Assembly: GCA_041920465.1 (NCBI GenBank) | Contig: JBHGXW010000072.1 | Location: 1 to 64,000, forward strand | Reading direction: 5' to 3' | Origin: Brevibacillus_H sp041920465 | Lineage (GTDB): Bacteria > Bacillota > Bacilli > Brevibacillales > Brevibacillaceae | DNA length: 64,000 bases | Part shown: positions 50,428 through 60,400 of the stretch, in pieces | Layout of the letters: every line of letters begins with the position of its first letter | Numbering within the stretch: position 1 is the first letter of the stretch | Made by a program: the position numbers and the translations under genes | Notes under the pieces: generated by a model | What the model saw: the letters and a program-made list of their open reading frames with translations, nothing else | The model's database searches: none | Told to the model about the DNA's origin: nothing

Positions 50428-51784
50428 ACAAAATTGGATACACGGCAAAGACGATGCTACTCTCTTTCATATCGAGACTTGCGATGATTGCTTGCACTGG
50501 ATAGAGACACAAAATTTACACAAAGAGGAGGTTGCGTTCTTGAAAGAATTCCCGAAGCCTTCTCCACAATTAGAAGACAAGATCATGCAGGCAATCTACG
50601 AAACCTCAGGGAAAGAAATACTGCCTCCTCATTCCGCTGCCCAGCAGTTGGTCAAGGAACAAAATCGCTCTCTTCCAAGAATGAGAAGGCTCTTTTTCTC
50701 CTCCACCGCATGGGTGAGCGCGGCAGCCGTGCTTCTCGTTGTCGGAACGGTTTCTTACCAAGCGCTTCATAACAACCAGTCAACATCGAATCAAGCGTTG
50801 GAGCAAGCGGCCCCAGCTGCCAGCAATGCTTTGGCAAGTCAAAGCGCTGATAACAAGACCGCGCATTCAAATACCGAAACGGCCAACCAAGAGACAAAGC
50901 AAGAAACAACAACAGAGCCGACCGGCGGGACTATTTCGAAGAGCCCAAATCCAATCGTCCAAGAGGCTCCCGCCAAGCCCATTCTGAAGCAACCTGCGAG
51001 AGAGACCGGTTCCGTCCTGGCAATGGCGCCTAATCTTGCAGCTGCACCGAAAACGGAGATGAGTTCACGCAGCAAAGTTCAATTGCCCATGACGGAACAA
51101 TCGACGGAAAACACTGCCCGACCGCCGTCCATTCAAGCCGAACAGCCTGCTCTACCCAAAGATGCGTCACAACCGCCTGTCAAATCATTAGCGCCTGACA
51201 TGCCCGAGCAGAACGCAACAAGCGCTCAGACGCTTGTTCCCGAGCAAACGAATCCGTCCGCAAGTGTATCAAGCTCCGCTCTGCCTGACACACAGAAGAT
51301 GATGCTTGCTGACACCGTTTCAAGTCAAACCGCCAGAGACGTTACGATCTCTACCTTTACGGAGGTTGAAACCGCTGTACAAGCTTCAGATATGCCGATT
51401 CCTGCTTTTGAGCATCTGCCGGACAGCTTTGCCCTTGATTCCTTGTCACTTCAATATGAATCGGAGACCAGCAAACACGTGATTGGCATTTCGTCCGTCT
51501 ACGGAAACGGCAAAGATCAGTTTACTGTGGACGTAAAACCGGTTGACGGCGATAAACAAATCTCCATTCCGGGAGTATTTACCGACAGACAGTTGTTCAG
51601 CGTGAACGGCGATCAGGCGATTGGGGTGACGTACCAACTGCCCCCTACCAGTTCGACTAGTGAACACGCCATCCACTTCATTCACACACAAGGCAACCAG
51701 CATCTTTACGTCATCATTACCGGGCGGGGCGGCAGCCTGGAGCGAATGATTGAAGTGGCAAAACATACCATCTGGAAAAAGTAA
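50408..51784 (+). CDS. anti-sigma factor with zinc-binding ZAS motif
   Basis: A 458-aa membrane-bound anti-sigma factor. The ZAS motif H21-x3-C25-x2-C28 is in the N-terminal cytoplasmic part. A transmembrane helix (STAWVSAAAVLLVVGTVSYQ) is near residues 98-117. The long Ser/Thr/Ala/Pro/Gln-rich linker (about 120-320) probably spans the wall, and a globular C-terminal domain (about 340-458) lies outside. It should hold the upstream sigma factor until regulated proteolysis. ATG 50408 overlaps the sigma stop by 20 nt and follows GGAGGG. The external domain is unlike RsiW in length. Confidence 0.88.
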   Translation: MNCQEFRQNWIHGKDDATLFHIETCDDCLHWIETQNLHKEEVAFLKEFPKPSPQLEDKIMQAIYETSGKEILPPHSAAQQLVKEQNRSLPRMRRLFFSSTAWVSAAAVLLVVGTVSYQALHNNQSTSNQALEQAAPAASNALASQSADNKTAHSNTETANQETKQETTTEPTGGTISKSPNPIVQEAPAKPILKQPARETGSVLAMAPNLAAAPKTEMSSRSKVQLPMTEQSTENTARPPSIQAEQPALPKDASQPPVKSLAPDMPEQNATSAQTLVPEQTNPSASVSSSALPDTQKMMLADTVSSQTARDVTISTFTEVETAVQASDMPIPAFEHLPDSFALDSLSLQYESETSKHVIGISSVYGNGKDQFTVDVKPVDGDKQISIPGVFTDRQLFSVNGDQAIGVTYQLPPTSSTSEHAIHFIHTQGNQHLYVIITGRGGSLERMIEVAKHTIWKK

Positions 51785-51811
51785 AAGACCGTTGAAAAAC
51801 GGTCTTTTCTT
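51783..51811. terminator. intrinsic terminator
   Basis: AAAAGACCGTT-gaaa-AACGGTCTTTTCTT: 10-bp stem after the anti-sigma gene; also ends the convergent ABC operon. Confidence 0.9.
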
Positions 51812-52814
51812 ATGTGGTCACATCACGTTTCATAAACGTCACATAAGCCACAATCAAGGCAGCTATGGACCATACGGCAAGTACCGTAAGCGAAAAAGGC
51901 AGCGTCATCCCTTTGATGGGCGGCAAGGTTCCGGCAAGATAATCGGTCAACTCCAGGTTCACGATAAACAAATATTTGGCTGATTCCCACGAGGATGCCA
52001 TCTGGGTTAAGATCGTACCGCTGATGAGCGCTGCCATCATAATTCCCATTCCGGCGGCGGCGCTGCGGATCAAGACGGATACCATGAATGAAATCGTCCC
52101 CACCGCCAGACAAACAAACCAGCCCAAACCATACTGCAGCAGCAAATACTGCCATTGCGGCAGCATAAATACATGTGATGTGTCCAGCTCGCCTCCAACC
52201 ACATTGAATCCGGTTAAAACCGGCATGTCCCAACCGCGGTAGCCAAACACCAGACCAGAGATAAGATACGACATCACTAGGGCCAGAAGAACCGTCAAGG
52301 AAGTAAACAGGACAAGCGTCAGGTATTTGCTGGTGAGAATCTTCCACCTTCGGATGGGCCGGGTCAGCAGCAGCTTGATCGTCCCTTCGCTATGTTCCGC
52401 CGAAATCAAGTCAACGGCCAGGACAACAATCATCATCGGCAAAAAGAGCGAAACTGCCTGATCCATAAACGCCCGCGCGAAAGTTGGCCCTCCCGGCGCA
52501 TCGGGATTAATATCGTGGTCCAGATAATACTGCTGCTGCTGGATATTGATTTTGATCCATTCCCGCCACTCTTCGGGAAGACGGCTGGACGACAACCGAT
52601 TCGTCATATCGACGATCTTTTGTTGCAAGAGAGCATGCCAATCCGTCGTTCCCATCCGCTCCTGAGCCGTGATCACCGACTTGTATTGCGCGTAGGTGAA
52701 GATGGGGATTAATATGGCCAGAATCAGCACGACCACTAAAAACCTGCGCCGTCTCAACATCTTCAACGTTTCATTATGTATCAAATCCAGCATGCTACCG
52801 CCCATTTTTTTCAC
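51810..52814 (-). CDS. ABC-2 type transporter permease
   Basis: About 330 aa with six membrane helices (first near residues 22-42, VVLILAILIPIFTYAQY). An extracellular region of about 110 residues follows helix 1, then LISAEHSEGTIKLLLTRP, the ABC-2 coupling motif. Paired with the ATPase gene just upstream; their frames overlap by 20 nt if the start is 52814. ATG 52793 (MLDLIHNETLK) is an alternative with a better RBS. The substrate may be a lipid, peptide or drug. Confidence 0.88.
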   Translation of the reverse strand: MKKMGGSMLDLIHNETLKMLRRRRFLVVVLILAILIPIFTYAQYKSVITAQERMGTTDWHALLQQKIVDMTNRLSSSRLPEEWREWIKINIQQQQYYLDHDINPDAPGGPTFARAFMDQAVSLFLPMMIVVLAVDLISAEHSEGTIKLLLTRPIRRWKILTSKYLTLVLFTSLTVLLALVMSYLISGLVFGYRGWDMPVLTGFNVVGGELDTSHVFMLPQWQYLLLQYGLGWFVCLAVGTISFMVSVLIRSAAAGMGIMMAALISGTILTQMASSWESAKYLFIVNLELTDYLAGTLPPIKGMTLPFSLTVLAVWSIAALIVAYVTFMKRDVTT

Positions 52815-53727
52815 CCCCGGTCAAGGATAAGAACAAATCTTCCAATGTGACCGTCCTGGAACCGATTCCCTTGGGCACGATCCCTGCCTGAACGAGCCTT
52901 TGATTTGCTTCGGCGATCCGCTCCCGATCCATCCGGCATTTGACGGTTTGCTCATGGGTGATCCACGTTTCTGTGACGAACGGAAGCTCATTCAGTGCGG
53001 CTCTTCCCTGTTCGATCTGCTCCAGACTGAATTCCCATTCCACCTGATCGGCAAATTGCTCCATCAATGCTTGAACAAGCCCGACCGAGATGACTTTGCC
53101 TTTATCGATGATGGCTACCCGGTCACACATCATTTCAATCTCGCTTAACAAATGGCTGGAGATAAATACCGCAAGCCCTTCTTCTTCCGCGAGTTTGCGG
53201 ATAAACTGGCGCAGTTCGCGAATTCCGGCCGGATCCAATCCGTTGGTCGGTTCGTCCAGAATCAACAATTTCGGTTTGTGTAAGAGGGCTTGGGCAATGC
53301 CTAAGCGCTGGCGCATGCCAAGCGAATACGTCTTCACTTTATCGTCAATGGCGTGCTCCAACTCGACGAACCGAATCACTTCTTCTATTCGTCCTTCCGG
53401 CAGGTTGCCGCTCATTCTGGCAAACAATTCCAGATTCTCCCGTCCGGTCAAGAACTTGTACAACTCAGGATTCTCAACGATACAGCCAACCTGCCCGATC
53501 GCCTCGGCAAACTTTTGTTTCAGCGAATACCCGCCAATGACAATTTCTCCCGCATCTGCAAAGGCCAGTCCGACCAGCATGCGGATGGTTGTGGTTTTGC
53601 CTGCTCCGTTAGGCCCGAGAAAGCCGAATACTTCTCCGGCCAACACATCGAATGTTATATCTTGAATGATTTTTCGTTTTCCGATCACCTTTTGTAAGTG
53701 AGAAACGGACAAGACGACTTCTGGCAT
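52795..53727 (-). CDS. ABC transporter ATP-binding protein
   Basis: A 310-aa ABC ATPase: Walker A LGPNGAGKTTTIRM near residue 38, Q-loop in VGCIVENPELY near 82, signature YSLGMRQRLGIAQ near 137, Walker B LLILDEPTNGLDP near 157 and H-loop SSHLLSEIEMM near 190. A C-terminal extension of about 80 residues follows, as in bacitracin/antibiotic-type exporters. It drives the adjacent permease. Confidence 0.94.
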   Translation of the reverse strand: MPEVVLSVSHLQKVIGKRKIIQDITFDVLAGEVFGFLGPNGAGKTTTIRMLVGLAFADAGEIVIGGYSLKQKFAEAIGQVGCIVENPELYKFLTGRENLELFARMSGNLPEGRIEEVIRFVELEHAIDDKVKTYSLGMRQRLGIAQALLHKPKLLILDEPTNGLDPAGIRELRQFIRKLAEEEGLAVFISSHLLSEIEMMCDRVAIIDKGKVISVGLVQALMEQFADQVEWEFSLEQIEQGRAALNELPFVTETWITHEQTVKCRMDRERIAEANQRLVQAGIVPKGIGSRTVTLEDLFLSLTGGEKNGR

Positions 53728-53854
53728 ACCTTCTCACCTTTCCGGCCAATTGTTCGGCAGTTGTTTCCAAATCGATTTTAGTATACCATGCATTCATAAG
53801 AATACCTACATGACCCAAAACCACCATGCAAACAAAAAAGGAGGCACGTGTCTT

Positions 53855-54652
53855 ATGCGCTCCCACAGAAATCACTTATTATGGCGAAGCATCGGAATTC
53901 TTGCTTTTGCTTCGTTTTTGTTATTAATTACCGGATTCGTCCTCGCGCTGAAGCCTGAAGTGCTGGCTCCCGCTCGCCCAATCGTGCCGGGTGCCGGAGC
54001 AAAATCTCCTGCGGCTGCCCCCCTGCCCGCTTCCGGCACCATTCGGATCGTCTCGCTGGGTGATTCCCTTACCCGCGGAACGGGAGACGCTGACGGTTTA
54101 GGCTATGTAGGCAGGCTCCGGCTAGCACTTGAAAAAGAGAATAAACAAAAAGTGACTCTGACCAATCTGGGTATTAATGGCTTGGAATCCGGGAGACTGT
54201 TGGATCAGTTGAAAAAATCCCAGGTACAACGGCTTCTCTCGGAAGCGAACTTGATCTTGTTCACCATCGGCGGCAATGATTTATTCCGCTCAAGCGGCGA
54301 ACTGCGCGACTTAAACAGGCAGCAAGTGGAAAAAGCAGCACGTCACCTGTCAGATAACTTCGCCAAAATTCTGAGCGAGATCAATCGGATAAATCCTAAT
54401 GCCACCGTCATTTACAGTGCGTTGTACAATCCATTCGGCGACACGGAAGCGGCATTCGAAACCACCTCTCCCGTACTTGCCTGGAATTATCAGGCCAGCC
54501 AGATCGCCGCCCGTTACAAACATGTGATCGTTGTGCCGACTTACGATCTGTTTTACCAAAAGGAAAAGCAGTATTTATATTCCGATCACTTTCATCCAAA
54601 CAGCGACGGTTACACCAAAATGGCTGATAGAATCCTGCAAGCTCTGCGGTAA
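53855..54652 (+). CDS. SGNH/GDSL-type hydrolase, membrane-anchored or secreted
   Basis: A 265-aa GDSL esterase: GDSLTRGTG (block I) near residue 70, LGINGLESG (block II, Gly) near 107, TIGGNDLF (block III, Asn) near 142, and SDHFHPNSDG (block V, Asp/His) near 248. Residues 12-32 are a hydrophobic N-terminal helix (uncleaved anchor or signal), followed by a Pro/Ala-rich stalk, so the enzyme acts outside the membrane. ATG 53855 follows AAAGGAGG. Substrate: an ester of envelope lipid or peptidoglycan is plausible but unproven. Confidence 0.88.
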   Translation: MRSHRNHLLWRSIGILAFASFLLLITGFVLALKPEVLAPARPIVPGAGAKSPAAAPLPASGTIRIVSLGDSLTRGTGDADGLGYVGRLRLALEKENKQKVTLTNLGINGLESGRLLDQLKKSQVQRLLSEANLILFTIGGNDLFRSSGELRDLNRQQVEKAARHLSDNFAKILSEINRINPNATVIYSALYNPFGDTEAAFETTSPVLAWNYQASQIAARYKHVIVVPTYDLFYQKEKQYLYSDHFHPNSDGYTKMADRILQALR

Positions 54653-55894
54653 TCAGCCGGCCGATTGGTCTGGACGCATAACCTCCATCTGTTTGCCGGT
54701 AACCCGCTGGTATTGTCTTTGACCGCCCCGGAAGAAGAGGGTACTGCTTAATGAGATGGCGGCAACCAGGACAAACAGGTAAGAACCGCCATAAGATTCC
54801 AGCACCATCCCGCCCAACCACGGACCAATAAAGTGGCCCAGATTGCTGAAGCTCTTCGCCCCGTAGTACGTGCCGCGCATATGGGCAGGGGCCAGACGGT
54901 CAATAAATACGTCGGAAGCGGTGAAAGTCAGAATTTCACCGAATGTAAAGAAAACCATCGAAAGAATAAACAGTGTCCAGCTGTTGGCAAAGGCAAACCC
55001 GATATCGCCAAGCGCGTACATGATATTCCCCGCCAGAATGCTTTGGAGGGGAGTTCTTTTTTCTCCCCACTTGGTAAGCGCAATTTGCATCGTGACCACG
55101 ACAACCGCGTTGACGCTCATCAAAACAGAGAACAGCTTCACGCCGTCAGACATGGTAAGTTCAAGAAATTTGGAGAGGCTTCCCGTCATCTGCGAATAAC
55201 CGATGGCGCCAAGAATCCCGCCTACCACATAAAAACGGAAAGCCGAGTCTCTCACGACGACATCCCAGGCTCCCTTGAATGTGATCTGTTCTTTCTTTTG
55301 GCCCTCAATTTGGCGAATGCCGAAACGGTTCAGCAGGTACTGCAGGCTGATGACGTACAACAGATAAATAATCGCAGTGATCAAGAACGGCAACGAATTG
55401 GCTCTCTCTGCCAAAACCGCGCCAATGATCGGCCCGACAGCAACCCCTATGTTGATTGCCGTATAGCGAAGAGAAAAGACACGGAAGCGTTTTTCCCGGG
55501 TCGTCAAATCGGCCATCAGCGCCTGTGAAACCGGCTCGTAGAAAGAGCGGCACAATCCTCCCAGCATGCTGAGCAGAATAAAAAACAAAGTGCCTCTGCC
55601 AAAAGCAAATCCGAGAAATACAAACGTCCAGACATACAAGGCACCAAGCATCACCCGCCTGCGGCCAATCATGTCTGACAGCGTGCCGCCGACAAATCCG
55701 CCAACCGTTCCGGCGAGAGAACCCGCCCCTACCGTGAGCCCAATCGTGGCTAAATCCATATCCGTGGTTTTGGACAAGTAGATAAACAGAAACGGCATAC
55801 TCATCGAACTGGCTGCACGGACAAAAACCGTTCCAACCAGAAGCGAATGAATGATCGGATGAAACTCCTGCAAAAAGTCACGAACCCTACCCAA
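54653..55894 (-). CDS. MFS transporter, likely drug or metabolite exporter
   Basis: A 413-aa, 12-helix major facilitator protein. The motif A loop GGTLSDMIGRRRVM lies near residue 66, with a second, weaker copy near 285 (TKWGEKRTP). The short N-terminus before helix 1 and the loop-6 region fit the DHA1 family. Convergent with the SGNH gene (end to end). No regulator nearby. Confidence 0.88.
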   Translation of the reverse strand: MGRVRDFLQEFHPIIHSLLVGTVFVRAASSMSMPFLFIYLSKTTDMDLATIGLTVGAGSLAGTVGGFVGGTLSDMIGRRRVMLGALYVWTFVFLGFAFGRGTLFFILLSMLGGLCRSFYEPVSQALMADLTTREKRFRVFSLRYTAINIGVAVGPIIGAVLAERANSLPFLITAIIYLLYVISLQYLLNRFGIRQIEGQKKEQITFKGAWDVVVRDSAFRFYVVGGILGAIGYSQMTGSLSKFLELTMSDGVKLFSVLMSVNAVVVVTMQIALTKWGEKRTPLQSILAGNIMYALGDIGFAFANSWTLFILSMVFFTFGEILTFTASDVFIDRLAPAHMRGTYYGAKSFSNLGHFIGPWLGGMVLESYGGSYLFVLVAAISLSSTLFFRGGQRQYQRVTGKQMEVMRPDQSAG

Positions 55895-56016
55895 GCTCTC
55901 CTCTCCTTAGAACTGTTATGCTCATGGAACAAACATCACAGTTTTTCAGATTTTTCCTTATTGTAGTTACCTGAGCAAGGTTCGTCAATCGGCAAAAATT
56001 CTTTTATCCTACTTTT

Positions 56017-56859
56017 CTACTCCAACTCCAATTTTTCGATGATCTCGCCATGTTCGTTCCATTTTACCGCGCGGTAGATCGCATCATGGTAAAAACTAAA
56101 CCATGCACCGTCCTGAATGCCCTCTTTGATCCATTTTTCTTTCGCAAAGATGGAGGTCATCGGATAATCGTCATATGCCATGACCCAGAGCGAATTTTGG
56201 TGGGCGTGAGTCGGCAAGATATCGGCTAAGTGAAGCAGTTTTTCGCCTTTGCTTTCGACCTGGACGATTGCATGCCCTTGGCTGTGTCCGCCGGTATGGT
56301 ACAGGGTGATCCCCGGCAGCACCTCGAGCATTTCTTTGTATGTTATCACCTGCGATTCAATGGGACGCCAGTTATCCTCCCAATACGTATTGCGTGAACG
56401 GATATTGGGATCTCTCAATTCTTCCCATTCAAGTTCCTGAACATAGATTGCCGCATTGGGGAATGTGGAAAACAGCGTGTCATCTGCTTTGGACACTAAT
56501 CCGTTGGCATGATCGTAGTGCATGTGCGTCATCAACACCATATCGATGTCGCGAACAGACACCCCCAGTTCGGCAAGCGATTCTTCCACTTGCGATTCCT
56601 CCATCAATCCGTAATTCCGTTTCTGCTTATCGGTCAGGCGGTTCTTGCCGATGCCCGAATCAATCAGCAGATTCTTGCCATGAGCTTGTACCAGAATCGG
56701 ATCTGCGCGAAGCGGAATTTGGTTTTGTTCATTAAAGGGATAGCGCTTGCTCCACAACGGTTTGGGAACCACGCCAAACATCGCGCCTCCATCCAGTTGG
56801 GTAAGCCCTCCTTGCAACCAGAAAAATTGAATGTCTCCTAACACTAACTGATTCATCAA
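56017..56859 (-). CDS. MBL-fold hydrolase, AHL-lactonase-like (YtnP type)
   Basis: A 280-aa metallo-beta-lactamase-fold hydrolase with LLIDSGIGKNR near residue 62, THMHYDHANGLV (HxHxDH site) near 113, TGGHSQGHA near 190, and the ADILPTHAH Asp near 222. The order and spacing resemble YtnP and the AiiA-type lactonases. Quorum-quenching activity is plausible, but substrate identity is inference. ATG 56859 follows AAGGAGG. A lone gene. Confidence 0.85.
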   Translation of the reverse strand: MMNQLVLGDIQFFWLQGGLTQLDGGAMFGVVPKPLWSKRYPFNEQNQIPLRADPILVQAHGKNLLIDSGIGKNRLTDKQKRNYGLMEESQVEESLAELGVSVRDIDMVLMTHMHYDHANGLVSKADDTLFSTFPNAAIYVQELEWEELRDPNIRSRNTYWEDNWRPIESQVITYKEMLEVLPGITLYHTGGHSQGHAIVQVESKGEKLLHLADILPTHAHQNSLWVMAYDDYPMTSIFAKEKWIKEGIQDGAWFSFYHDAIYRAVKWNEHGEIIEKLELE

Positions 56860-56904
56860 CTCGCCTCCTTCTTTCTATCATTTCTATTATGAGGGATAAT
56901 CAAG

Positions 56905-56946
56905 GTAAAAAAAATAAGCCACCAGCAGTCAATAACCATCTGGTGG
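56905..56946 (-). terminator. intrinsic terminator
   Basis: On the minus strand CCACCAG...CTGGTGG (7-bp stem) is followed by CTTATTTTTTTT, just after the 98-aa gene. Confidence 0.85.
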
Positions 56947-56955
56947 TAAAAACAT

Positions 56956-57252
56956 CTAGTTTTTCTCTGACAGGGTAACCGTTCGAAGCGCTGCTGAAAC
57001 CTCTAACAAAATATCGCTGGATACAGCCTGAATCGCCAAATTGGATTCTGATTTTCGATGAGTCAAGGCTAATTGCGCTATTTTCTCTTGATCCTTGTAA
57101 AGACTGATCAATGTTTCACCAGGAAAGGAATTGCCGCCAGCAATAACCTTGTAACCAGGCGTCAAGTAGAAAATCCATCCCTCTACGTTGATTGTCTTGT
57201 CTTTACAAAAAAGGAAATGACGCTTACCTAACAGAATTCCGTTATCGCTCAT
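56956..57252 (-). CDS. hypothetical protein (98 aa)
   Basis: A small beta-rich protein with no recognised family. The sequence shows alternating strands such as KTINVEGWIFYLTPGYKV and GETLISLYKDQ. ATG 57252 follows AAAGGGTGACG. It is transcribed away from the GGDEF gene, with a 200-nt AT-rich gap between them. Function unknown. Confidence 0.6.
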   Translation of the reverse strand: MSDNGILLGKRHFLFCKDKTINVEGWIFYLTPGYKVIAGGNSFPGETLISLYKDQEKIAQLALTHRKSESNLAIQAVSSDILLEVSAALRTVTLSEKN

Positions 57253-57454
57253 TGCGACGTCACCCTTTCTACTCCCTCAAAAATTCTTTAGTGATTTTAT
57301 TTAACACTGAATGAAGAGGAAAAGGAAGGCTTTCGACAAAAGATCTGAAATCCTGACAAGGCAAATGCTTTATAATACAACTATAAACTCTTTATTAATG
57401 AGAAAAATGATTCGTTTCTTTTTTTTGAATTTTTCACGAAAATGGAGTGACGTC

Positions 57455-60400
57455 ATGGAATTAGAATTAACTCCCTTATCCCAAACTTCCCGTTGTATGA
57501 CCTTGACGCATCGGCCTTCAGGCACGACCATGCAGTTCCATAAAAAAACTTGGAAATATTTCCAACAAAACCAAATTACCGGCAGGCTGTTTGCCTGGCA
57601 ACAAATTGCCGATGGTACCTTCTTCAGGAAGCCTATTAGCTGGGAAACAGATGGCGATGAATTGTTTGTTCACCTGCCCGCGCTGCCGGAAGGATACATC
57701 TCACTTTCCAGAATCAATTCCTTAAAACTGAATGATACTTCCAAAACCAAACTCATGATCGCCTTGACGGAAGCTCTTGCCAAGCTGCACAGGAACCAGT
57801 TTTACATGGGCTTTTTGGTACCGGAAATGATTTATTTCCATCCCAAAAGGCTTACCGTACTGTTGGACGTACAGCCGTTTTCATCCGCTTATCCGTTCGT
57901 CAATCATTTGCTCGAAGATTTTCCATATATTTTGCTGTCCAACTTTGCCCGCAAATATGATCTTAGCCGGGTCAGTGATTTTTATTCGATCGGATTAATG
58001 ATGCAGTGGATGTATCTTGGGCGACTGCCGAAGGAACCTCAGACGATTGCCCAAGCGATGCCTCGTTCCGTTCACTTGCTGTGCCATCGGTTAATGATTA
58101 TGCCGCAAAGCTATCTGTTTGCCGAAGAGATTGCCAACGAATTTCGCCGAATCATTGCTGAAGATCCCCAGCCGATTGCAGAACCGGCAGAGAATCTGGC
58201 AGATTGGCTTCATCCGATGGTTCCTCCGATCGAAAGCAAAAGCCAGAGCATACTCCGCTCTTTTCTTCGGGCAGAAGGCATGAAAACAATCGGCATCATC
58301 TGTGAGGATGAGGTAACTCGGCTGAATGTATTGCGGCAGCATATTGTAGAGGTATTGGAACGTCACTTTTTCTTTAATATCCGCTGCAAAAACCTGCCGT
58401 TTGCCGCATTGCGGGAATCCATCCAGCGGACGCTGTACATGGCGTATGAATATATGCCGGAAGCTTCAAGCAGGCTGAGAGCTTTATCCCGAAAATTCGA
58501 ACGTCTGTTGAGCCGGTATTTCCAGGGAGACGATCTCATCCATACCCTGGCTGATTGGATTTATGCCTTTTACACAGAGATTATGCCGATGTTTCAGTTG
58601 CAGAGCTTCTACTACATATATGAAGATTGCCAGTTGATTGACGAAGATTCACAGCGGGTCTTTCTAAACTTCTGGCAGAAATACAGTGACAAAATCTCCG
58701 GTCTGCATGCGATTTTCAGCGGCTCCAACCGACCCAGCCTGTTTCCCAGGAAGACTTTTTACTATATCCACTTGGGTCATAAGGATGCCGATTTGTATCA
58801 AAGTCTGCTAATCTCCCGATTGGGCCGTGCAGAACCTGCTCTCTTAATCATGCTTGTTGACTGGATGCAGAAGAATGAGATTGAATACCATCATTGTTCG
58901 ATTATTTTGGAAGAGTTGATTGAGCTTGGCTGCATCAAACTGACCAAAGACGGATGGCACGCCACTGCCGATTGTTGCACAGAGCTTATCCGGCTGAATC
59001 CTGACCTGCTGATTGATCGAAGAATTGCCCGTTTGCAAGCATCTGATCTGGAATTTTTGCGGCTGATCGCCTGTCAGTCACATCCGATTCGTCCCCGGAC
59101 CATGTTTACGGACAGTGGTTCAATTGGCGAAGGACTGCCTTTTATCTTGAACCGGCTGGCGCGGATGGGCTTGCTGCTTGTTTTCTCCGATGACAGCGTG
59201 TTTATCCCCTTCGACGTAGCCACACGCGTGCTGCACGATTTGCCGAGCTCAAAGCAGACAGCCTACTACCAGAAATCAATGCCGCTGTTGCAAAAAAACC
59301 GTTACGTCTCTTATCCGGCACTGATTGAGACTGCCCGTCTTGCCGAGGATGCCCGGACGGAATATTACTATTTGATTAAATACTACCGGCAAATCCGCAA
59401 CCTGCTGACCGTGGAACGGCGGAAAATGTTAATCGACAACATCCGGCAGCTTCAACACAAGCTGCAGCGGACCAAGGTGCTTTGCTGGGACCGCCTCTTG
59501 TGCCAGCTATGCCTGCAGCTTAATTTGTATGCGCAAGCTGAGGTGCTGGCTGCCTCGCTGTACCAGCGGACCAATGCAGCCTATGACCGCTTTATCCTGA
59601 TGCGGATCAAACTGTTTACCAATCAGTTGGACGTTGCCGCTTCCAAAAAAGAATTGCTTGCTTATCTGTCTGACAACACCCAAAAAATTGCTGATCGCGT
59701 ACATGCCGCTGGTTTACTGATCTTTTTTGACTTTTTTATGCCGCTGCATCGGGAAAGCGCTGAGGTTATTCATCACATCTATTTAACCGAGTTTCATCCC
59801 AATCGCCATTTGCTCTCCACCCGATTGTTTGCGGAATTAAGCATTATGTATACGATCATGCTGTTCCAGTACTTCCCCGAACAGGAAGAATGGACGACGG
59901 CACTGTTGGACAAGATTGAATCCGCGCTGGAAGGGTCGCCGCATCAGGATTTGATGATTGAATTGTCCAACTCGTATATCTTCCACAGCAATGTCCGTCT
60001 TAGCCGAAGACACATTCAGCGCTGCTTGGACATTTCGCGCCGCGCGGGTTTCAAGGGGAAAGAACAAATCAGCCATTTAAACGGGATGGAGATTTCGCTT
60101 TTTCAAGGCGATGTGTCAAGCTACCGCTATCATTTGCAGCAAGTCCCCCGCGTCGATGAATTAAAACGCAAAGATATAAGCGAGCAATACCTGACGCATC
60201 AGTTATTCTATTCCTGCGAATGGGAACAATGGGAGCTTTTCGAAGAGATTTACGAGCATTTGTCCAGTCAGCGGTTGACCTCTCTCTCCATTTTTCTGAC
60301 GGAAATTTACAAGCGTTATGCCGCGTTCCGCAAAGGAGAAAAACTGCCGCCGCCTTGTCAATGGGAACAAACGAATGAGTTTACCCTGTTTATTGACGGG

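Noticed and set aside
57311..57454. 48-residue N-terminal extension of the GGDEF protein.
   Set aside because: AT-rich, Lys/Arg/Phe-rich nonsense-like composition without an RBS. ATG 57455 has GGAGTG at the right distance.
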